Source: Sideroxydans sp. (GTDB taxonomy: Bacteria > Pseudomonadota > Gammaproteobacteria > Burkholderiales > Gallionellaceae). Taken from it: DNA of 64,000 nucleotides. Shown piece after piece: positions 59,270-64,000 of the stretch (positions within the stretch are counted from its first letter, which is position 1; each line of letters starts with the position of its first letter). The notes below the pieces were generated by a model. It made no database searches. It saw nothing but the letters and a program-made list of their open reading frames with translations, and was not told where the DNA came from. The translations under genes and the position numbers were made by a program. The stretch spans positions 434,001 through 498,000 of the forward strand of contig JAQTTU010000001.1 in the NCBI GenBank assembly GCA_028710605.1, given 5' to 3'.

Positions 59270-60291
59270 GCTGATTTCTCCAATTTTTTAGCCATGGGGA
59301 AACCCAATGCCTCGCGCGAATCGTAATACGCCTGCGCCACCTGGCGCGCCAGCGCGCGCACTTTGCCGATGTAGGCCGCGCGCTCGGTGACCGAGATCGC
59401 GCCGCGCGCATCCAGCAGGTTGAAGGTGTGCGAACACTTCATCACCATCTCGAAACCGGGCAACGGCAAACCGGCTTCCATCAGGCGTTTGGCTTCGCTT
59501 TCATATTCGTTGAAGTGGCGGAACAGCATCTCGACATTGGAATGCTCGAAGTTGTATTTGGATTGTTCCACTTCGTTCTGGTGATACACGTCGCCATAAG
59601 TCACCACCGTGTCGCCGTTCTTAGCCCACACCAGATCGAACACGTTTTCCACGCCCTGCAAATACATGGCCAGACGTTCCAAACCGTAAGTGATTTCGCC
59701 CAGCACCGGCTTGCAAGCCAGCGAGCCGACTTCCTGAAAATACGTGAACTGCGTCACTTCCATGCCGTCCAGCCACACTTCCCAACCTAGGCCCCACGCG
59801 CCCAAGGTCGGCGATTCCCAATCGTCCTCGACGAAACGGATGTCGTGTTCCTGCGTGTTGATGCCCAGCGCGCGCAGGCTGTCGAGATACAGCTCCTGGA
59901 TGTTGTCGGGGGAAGGTTTCAGCACCACCTGGTATTGGTAGTAATGCTGCAAGCGGTTGGGGTTCTCGCCATAACGCCCGTCTTTGGGGCGGCGCGAAGG
60001 TTGCACGTAGGCCGCGCGCCAAGGCTCGGGACCGATTGCGCGCAGAAAAGTGGCGGTATGGAACGTGCCCGCGCCGACTTCAATATCGTAAGGTTGCAGC
60101 AGCGCGCAGCCCTGCTTGTCCCAGAATTGTTGCAGCGTCAGGATGACTTGTTGAAAACTTGGCTTTGGGCCAAGTTTCGGTGAAGGCTCATGCGCGGAGC
60201 GCGTGATGTCGAAGCCAAAACCTGAAGCACCAGGTTTTGTTGAAGACTCATGCCCGCTTGCGGGCGTTACGTCGGAACCAAAGGTGTGCAT
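59266..60291 (-). CDS. glyQ: Glycyl-tRNA synthetase alpha subunit with N-terminal extension
   Basis: 341 residues against about 300 in most bacteria. The core starts at residue 45 ([20 protein letters not shown]) and carries class II motifs ([40 protein letters not shown]). The extra 44 residues come from two 63-base units, each with a palindrome, encoding [20 protein letters not shown] and [20 protein letters not shown]. No other in-frame ATG exists, so the extension is probably translated. No good ribosome site before the ATG. Confidence 0.95.
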   Translation of the reverse strand: MHTFGSDVTPASGHESSTKPGASGFGFDITRSAHEPSPKLGPKPSFQQVILTLQQFWDKQGCALLQPYDIEVGAGTFHTATFLRAIGPEPWRAAYVQPSRRPKDGRYGENPNRLQHYYQYQVVLKPSPDNIQELYLDSLRALGINTQEHDIRFVEDDWESPTLGAWGLGWEVWLDGMEVTQFTYFQEVGSLACKPVLGEITYGLERLAMYLQGVENVFDLVWAKNGDTVVTYGDVYHQNEVEQSKYNFEHSNVEMLFRHFNEYESEAKRLMEAGLPLPGFEMVMKCSHTFNLLDARGAISVTERAAYIGKVRALARQVAQAYYDSREALGFPMAKKLEKSA

Positions 60292-60351
60292 TTGCTTTAT
60301 TAAACCGGCATGTTTGCGAAGGGGCGCATTTTACGGGTTTTCGGGGAACGC

Positions 60352-60407
60352 CGTCATCCCCATCGGACAGATGCGTGCAGATCGCCGATTGACGGGCATC
60401 TTCACGG
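60352..60407. repeat. Dispersed intergenic repeat, copy 3 of 3
   Basis: TCATCCCCATCGGACAGATG, then GATCGCCGATTGACGGGCAT and CTTCACGGGG. Its right end enters the last codons of the J-domain gene. Confidence 0.7.
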
Positions 60408-61298
60408 GGTGGAATCGCGCGTCCCGCCAATCTTGCTCACCGTGAATGATTCCGGCAGCAACGCCTCGATCACGCCGTAGCGCCCCGGTGATTCGCCGGG
60501 AGAAGGTGGATAGTCCTCGTGGCGGTTGGTACCGCTGGCTTCGTCGATGGCATCCAGGATCATGTTTTTCAGATACTGCTCGCCGCCGATTTTGGCGAGC
60601 TCATCGTAATCGGCTTTGGCCAGTTTTTTCTCCAGCTTCTGCCTGATATAGGTTTCGTTTGCTTCGAGATGGCGGATCACTTTCAAACTGTCGAACGTGC
60701 CCACCTTGACCCCCAGCACCGGTATAGCCAACACATTGCCGGAATCTTCCCAGATTTCCTGCGCGGCATCCGGCGTATTGCCCGCATCGGCGGACGGTTT
60801 TTTGAGAGTCAGCAAATTGATGTTCAGCCGCACCAAAAAGAGCGGCAGCGTTCTCGCCTCATCCGATGCCGCGCTTGCAACGGTCGCTTGCTGGATGGCC
60901 GCCGGTTCGGGCACCGGCTGGCTTCTGGTGAGAAACAAAACCAGCATGCTGGCCGCCATCGTCAGGCCGATGAGCGTCCACACAATCCAATAAAGATTCC
61001 GGTGTTGATCTTCCTCGGGCGCGACGGCGTAACGAACTTCGCGCTGGTTGTCGCGGCTGGCAACCTGCGGCGCGGCAGGCTGCTGGCTCAGCGTCATATC
61101 GTAAGCGGCGCGTTTGGCCGGATCGGATAACACTTCGTAAGCCTGTACCACCTGCGACGCATGCTCCGCGATTTGCGCGTCGCCAGGGTTCCTGTCCGGG
61201 TGATAACGCTGCATCAGGCTTTTGAACGCGGCCTTGATAACGGCGGGGCTGGCGTTGGGGCTTACTTCCAGAATTTCGTAGCAATTCATGTCGGGCAT
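60402..61298 (-). CDS. J-domain membrane protein
   Basis: 298 residues. N-terminal J domain CYEILEVSPNASPAVIKAAF with the HPD in LMQRYHPDRNPGDAQI (residues 31-33) and AYEVLSDPAKRAAYDMTL, so it should stimulate DnaK ATPase. One membrane helix near residues 105-125 (WIVWTLIGLTMAASMLVLFL). The C-terminal part is of unknown fold. An HPD-less relative lies at 61948. Confidence 0.88.
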   Translation of the reverse strand: MPDMNCYEILEVSPNASPAVIKAAFKSLMQRYHPDRNPGDAQIAEHASQVVQAYEVLSDPAKRAAYDMTLSQQPAAPQVASRDNQREVRYAVAPEEDQHRNLYWIVWTLIGLTMAASMLVLFLTRSQPVPEPAAIQQATVASAASDEARTLPLFLVRLNINLLTLKKPSADAGNTPDAAQEIWEDSGNVLAIPVLGVKVGTFDSLKVIRHLEANETYIRQKLEKKLAKADYDELAKIGGEQYLKNMILDAIDEASGTNRHEDYPPSPGESPGRYGVIEALLPESFTVSKIGGTRDSTP

Positions 61299-61351
61299 TT
61301 AATTCGTGCAGGGGAGTTAGAAAAAGAACGAGGTATTCAAAAAAACGTAAT

Positions 61352-61488
61352 TGAGCCACGGATGAACACAGATGAAACACGGATAAATAACTGCTTATCC
61401 GGCAACCTTGCCCACACCCTTCTGGTGAGTTGCAGCCCTCATGTAACGCGCAGTTTTATCTGTGCAAATCCGTGTTCATCCGTGGCTA
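61352..61488. repeat. Long inverted repeat with CACGGAT/CACAGAT words
   Basis: Left arm AGCCACGGATGAACACAGAT then GAAACACGGATAAA; right arm TTTTATCTGTGCAAATCCGT then GTTCATCCGTGGCT. Confidence 0.85.
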
Positions 61489-61866
61489 ATTAGGATTTTC
61501 AGGTTCAATCCGGGTAAACGTGGTGTGGCTACCGTCTTGTTCGATCACCTGAAATTCATTCGGTTTTACATACACCACGGGATCGGGGTCGTGCTCCAAA
61601 TTCCCGCGCTGAATATCGCTCCAGATAATTTGCTGCCCCTTGATCTGCCACACGCCATATTGCATCGCTGCGCCGCCATCCGCCTTGATCTCCCACTCGC
61701 CATTGGCATACAGATAAATCGGGGTGGCCGATCTGGAAGATGTCCATTTGCCCACAAAGTCCTTTTCGGCAATCGCACCGGGCCCGCTGCTCGAAGCGAA
61801 CACCAGCAAAGCAACAATCGCCGCCAGAACCAAAAACAGCTTGAGATGTTTGTGCAGAAATTCCAT
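61486..61866 (-). CDS. Membrane-anchored beta-rich hypothetical protein
   Basis: 126 residues, MEFLHKHLKLFLVLAAIVAL with one N-terminal helix, then a lipocalin-like strand series (FVGKWTSSRSATPIYLYANG, YGVWQIKGQQIIWSD, HTTFTRIEP). Probably facing the periplasm. Between two J-domain-type genes in the same direction. Unrecognised. Confidence 0.7.
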   Translation of the reverse strand: MEFLHKHLKLFLVLAAIVALLVFASSSGPGAIAEKDFVGKWTSSRSATPIYLYANGEWEIKADGGAAMQYGVWQIKGQQIIWSDIQRGNLEHDPDPVVYVKPNEFQVIEQDGSHTTFTRIEPENPN

Positions 61867-61947
61867 GTTTAACCCGAGCCGGTAATGACCGAATACCAAA
61901 GGCAAATGTCTGCTTAACCTAAAAACTTTCTGGCGGATGACCCAGGC

Positions 61948-62868
61948 TTAATTCAACCCCAACCTTCTTCTGGCCTCTTCGGTTTGGCGGCGCTCCTCCT
62001 CGATGCGGTCGCGCTCCGCCTGTTCCCGCTGTTGTTTCTCGTATTCCGCGCGCATCCTTTGCTGCTCTTCCTCGTAGCGCGCTTGCTGTTCGGCGCGCCT
62101 TAATTCTTCAGACACTCTTTCCCCCATGCGTCTGGACTCTTCGGCAAATTTGCGCGCATCCGCTTCCTGTTTTCGCGCCTCTTCTTCCTGTTTTCTGATT
62201 GCGAGTTCCTCTTCGCGCTTCTCGTTTTCGCGGCGGCGATTGGCGGCATCCAGCATTTCGCCTTCGGCCCGGCTGTTCACCCGCACCCCGTTCTCCTGAT
62301 AATAGTTCTGGATATACGCTCTTTCTGCGGCTTTGGCCGCCTCGTTCGCGGACAGCGCGGAGCCGCCCGCCGACCGCAAAGCCATCAGCGAAAAACCCAC
62401 TTGCATCACCAGCCCGATCGCCATAAAAGTCGCGATGACGGTCAGAATCATTCTCAGCGGCGATTTCTGGCTGCCACTGCTCTTCAGCGTCTCGGCATCG
62501 GCTCTCAGCGAAACCGCATCAGCGCGCAGCGACATCGCGTCCGCCTTGAGCAACATGGCATCGGATTTCATGCTCGCCGGATTGTCCACGGGAGTCAGCG
62601 CGAGCGCCGCAGTTTGCGGCACGACCACCACGGAATGCGTATCCATCACCAGGCGCGCGTCGTATTCCGCGCGGGTACTTTCGGTAGAAAGCGTTTTTGC
62701 TGCCACATTCAACACGCGCAGCTTGAACTCGATAGCGCCGCGATTCTCGTCGTTGATTTCCGCCCGAAGTTTTTGCGAGATGCGCTCGTGTGCCGCTTGA
62801 ATTTCAGCATACGAAGCATGCGGCGAGACTTCCAATATCTCGTACAACGTTTGCTTTTTGATAGTCAT
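61948..62868 (-). CDS. Degenerate J-domain membrane protein with coiled coil
   Basis: 306 residues from ATG 62868 (MTIKKQTLYEILEVSPHASY). The first 70 residues follow the J fold (LYEILEVSPHASYAEIQAAH ... STRAEYDARL), but the HPD loop is replaced by KLRAEINDENRG. Then come three tandem units of the form (A/V)(M/V)SLRADA, a membrane helix (LRMILTVIATFMAIGLVMQV) and a long Glu/Arg/Gln coiled coil (residues 205-300). Without HPD it cannot stimulate DnaK in the normal way. A paralogue with intact HPD lies at 60402. Confidence 0.8.
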   Translation of the reverse strand: MTIKKQTLYEILEVSPHASYAEIQAAHERISQKLRAEINDENRGAIEFKLRVLNVAAKTLSTESTRAEYDARLVMDTHSVVVVPQTAALALTPVDNPASMKSDAMLLKADAMSLRADAVSLRADAETLKSSGSQKSPLRMILTVIATFMAIGLVMQVGFSLMALRSAGGSALSANEAAKAAERAYIQNYYQENGVRVNSRAEGEMLDAANRRRENEKREEELAIRKQEEEARKQEADARKFAEESRRMGERVSEELRRAEQQARYEEEQQRMRAEYEKQQREQAERDRIEEERRQTEEARRRLGLN

Positions 62869-63006
62869 GCCAATTCCGATAATTTGGGTAGAAAAAGAGA
62901 ACGCTCCCCGCCAGCACGCCGCGCGAGACCGCGACGAATTTAAGCGCAATTCACCCATAAGTAAAGTGGGATTGCCGCGATATTTTGCCGCAAGCGCAAA
63001 CGCGGA

Positions 63007-63279
63007 TCAGCGCGCGCCAAGTTCCCCACACAACGCCAGCTTCTCGCTTCGCGGCATTTTCTTGATTTGCATCTCGCGCTTCAAGGCCGCAGATTTGTCA
63101 TCGTAAAATTCCCGGTAAACCAGCGTAACCGGCGAACGCCCCCGCGTGTACTTCGCTCCCTCGCCCGCATTGTGCGCGGCGAGGCGTTTGTCGAGATCGT
63201 TGGTAATGCCGCAGTAAAGGGTTTGATCGGCGCATTGGAGGAGGTAGCAAACCCAGTTGATTTTGGTTGGTGAAGTCAT
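63007..63279 (-). CDS. GIY-YIG nuclease family protein (UPF0213/YhbQ)
   Basis: 90 residues. [20 protein letters not shown] carries the GIY-YIG signature as CYLLQ...YCGIT, with [20 protein letters not shown] and the Glu in [10 protein letters not shown]. Small stand-alone URI/GIY-YIG proteins have nuclease activity on branched DNA in some species. Confidence 0.93.
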   Translation of the reverse strand: MTSPTKINWVCYLLQCADQTLYCGITNDLDKRLAAHNAGEGAKYTRGRSPVTLVYREFYDDKSAALKREMQIKKMPRSEKLALCGELGAR

Positions 63280-63288
63280 TTGTCTAGT

Positions 63289-64000
63289 CTAATTTCTTTG
63301 ATGCCGTTCATGGTGGACACCTCCAATTCCCTCTCCCGCCGGGGGAGGGGACGTGCGGCGTTGCAGCCACCACGCGGAAAACAGCATCACCGCAATCAAC
63401 ACCAACATCCCCGCATTCCCACACCTCACATACGGCGTACTGCCCACATAGCCTTGCACTTCGGCAGTCAGCACGCCCTCTTCATGCTGCGGCAGCATTT
63501 CGAGAATGCGGCCATCGACTCCGATGACGGAAGTCACTCCGGTGTTGGTGGCGCGCAGCATCATGCGGCCGGTTTCCAGGGCGCGCATTTGCGAGAGTTG
63601 GTTGTGCTGCATGGCGGCGTGGGAATGGCCGTACCACGCGTCGTTGGTGACATTCACCAACAAGGTCGCTTGCGGCAGAGCGCGGATAATTTCTTCGCCG
63701 AAGGCATCTTCGTAGCAGATGTTGACGGCGATTTTTTGTCCGGCGACGGCGAGCGGCGGCTGGTGCGCGCCGCCGCTGGTCTGGTCGCCCATGGGGATTT
63801 GCAGCACTTCGTTGATGAGCCAGCCGAACAAAGAGCGCAGCGGGATGAATTCGCCGAAGGGGACGAGGTGGTCTTTGCGGTAGTGCTGGCTATCGGCTGC
63901 GCCCAGCGAATACACGCTGTTGTAGAAGTTGCCGTTTTCTCTTTCAAACGCGCCGATGAGAATGTCACCGCCGTTTCTCCGCGCGTGGTCGCCGAGAATT
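63289..64000 (-). CDS. lnt: Apolipoprotein N-acyltransferase, C-terminal part, runs off the window
   Basis: C-terminal 236 residues of a nitrilase-fold enzyme. Visible catalytic parts are the Lys region HYRKDHLVPFGEFIPLRSLF and the nucleophile Cys in VAVNICYEDAFGEEIIRALP (second half of the E-K-C triad), plus TNDAWYGHSHAAMQHNQLSQ. It N-acylates lipoproteins in the inner membrane. The start lies beyond 64000. The end (RRTSPPPAGEGIGGVHHERH) is supplied by a dispersed CCCTCTCCCGCC repeat. Confidence 0.95.
   Translation of the reverse strand, partial: ILGDHARRNGGDILIGAFERENGNFYNSVYSLGAADSQHYRKDHLVPFGEFIPLRSLFGWLINEVLQIPMGDQTSGGAHQPPLAVAGQKIAVNICYEDAFGEEIIRALPQATLLVNVTNDAWYGHSHAAMQHNQLSQMRALETGRMMLRATNTGVTSVIGVDGRILEMLPQHEEGVLTAEVQGYVGSTPYVRCGNAGMLVLIAVMLFSAWWLQRRTSPPPAGEGIGGVHHERHQRN

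Overview
The window joins two unlike regions. Positions 1 to about 24190 are the right part of an integrated mobile element. It ends at a tyrosine integrase beside the 3' end of a tRNA-Lys gene. Positions 24300-64000 are a conserved proteobacterial chromosome segment. The gene set and order (queC-queE-cpoB-pal-tolBARQ-ybgC, ruvCAB, rnb-tonB-aroE-mtgA, lptM-lysA beside cyaY, glyQS, an lnt fragment) point to a betaproteobacterium, possibly of the Gallionellaceae/Nitrosomonadales; the family level is inference. The left edge of the element lies outside the window, and no relaxase or type IV secretion gene is visible.

Mobile element (1-24190). From the left: a partial type I topoisomerase, small membrane and DUF-type proteins, and an ATGA-coupled set (DUF5131, cytosine-C5 methyltransferase, zinc-ribbon protein). 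Then comes a run of nine small unknown genes (7695-10103) ending in a hairpin-rich non-coding stretch. Next is a chain of leader-gene-terminator cassettes (10263-16272) carrying a DUF4942 adenine methyltransferase, an ArdC-like antirestriction protein and unknown genes. One of those is broken by an IS4-family element whose 11-bp target duplication is intact. The right part holds a ParM/ParR-like partition pair coupled to a topoisomerase III-like protein that has lost its catalytic residues, an HTH protein, and DUF4224 plus integrase. The most striking element-wide signal is a conserved upstream leader found eight times on both strands. It has a terminator just upstream, a central GAACC/GGTTC hairpin and, in several copies, an outer stem that covers the ribosome binding site with matching changes on both sides. 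It resembles in concept the CUP-controlled genes of IncN plasmids.

Chromosomal part (24300-64000). The genes cover queuosine precursor synthesis, the Tol-Pal envelope system, RuvABC resolution, YebC, RNase II, TonB, zinc uptake, shikimate and lysine synthesis, Mg transport, lipid A and phospholipid steps, and glycyl-tRNA synthetase. Unusual points: a TPR gene and a RES/Xre toxin-antitoxin pair separate ruvA from ruvB, and the start of ruvB is duplicated upstream of the TPR gene. A membrane protein fuses a frataxin-like domain to a retropepsin-like protease and lies next to cyaY. GlyQ has an N-terminal extension made of two palindromic units. A J-domain protein lacks HPD. The intergenic spaces hold many long imperfect inverted repeats that are absent from the mobile element.
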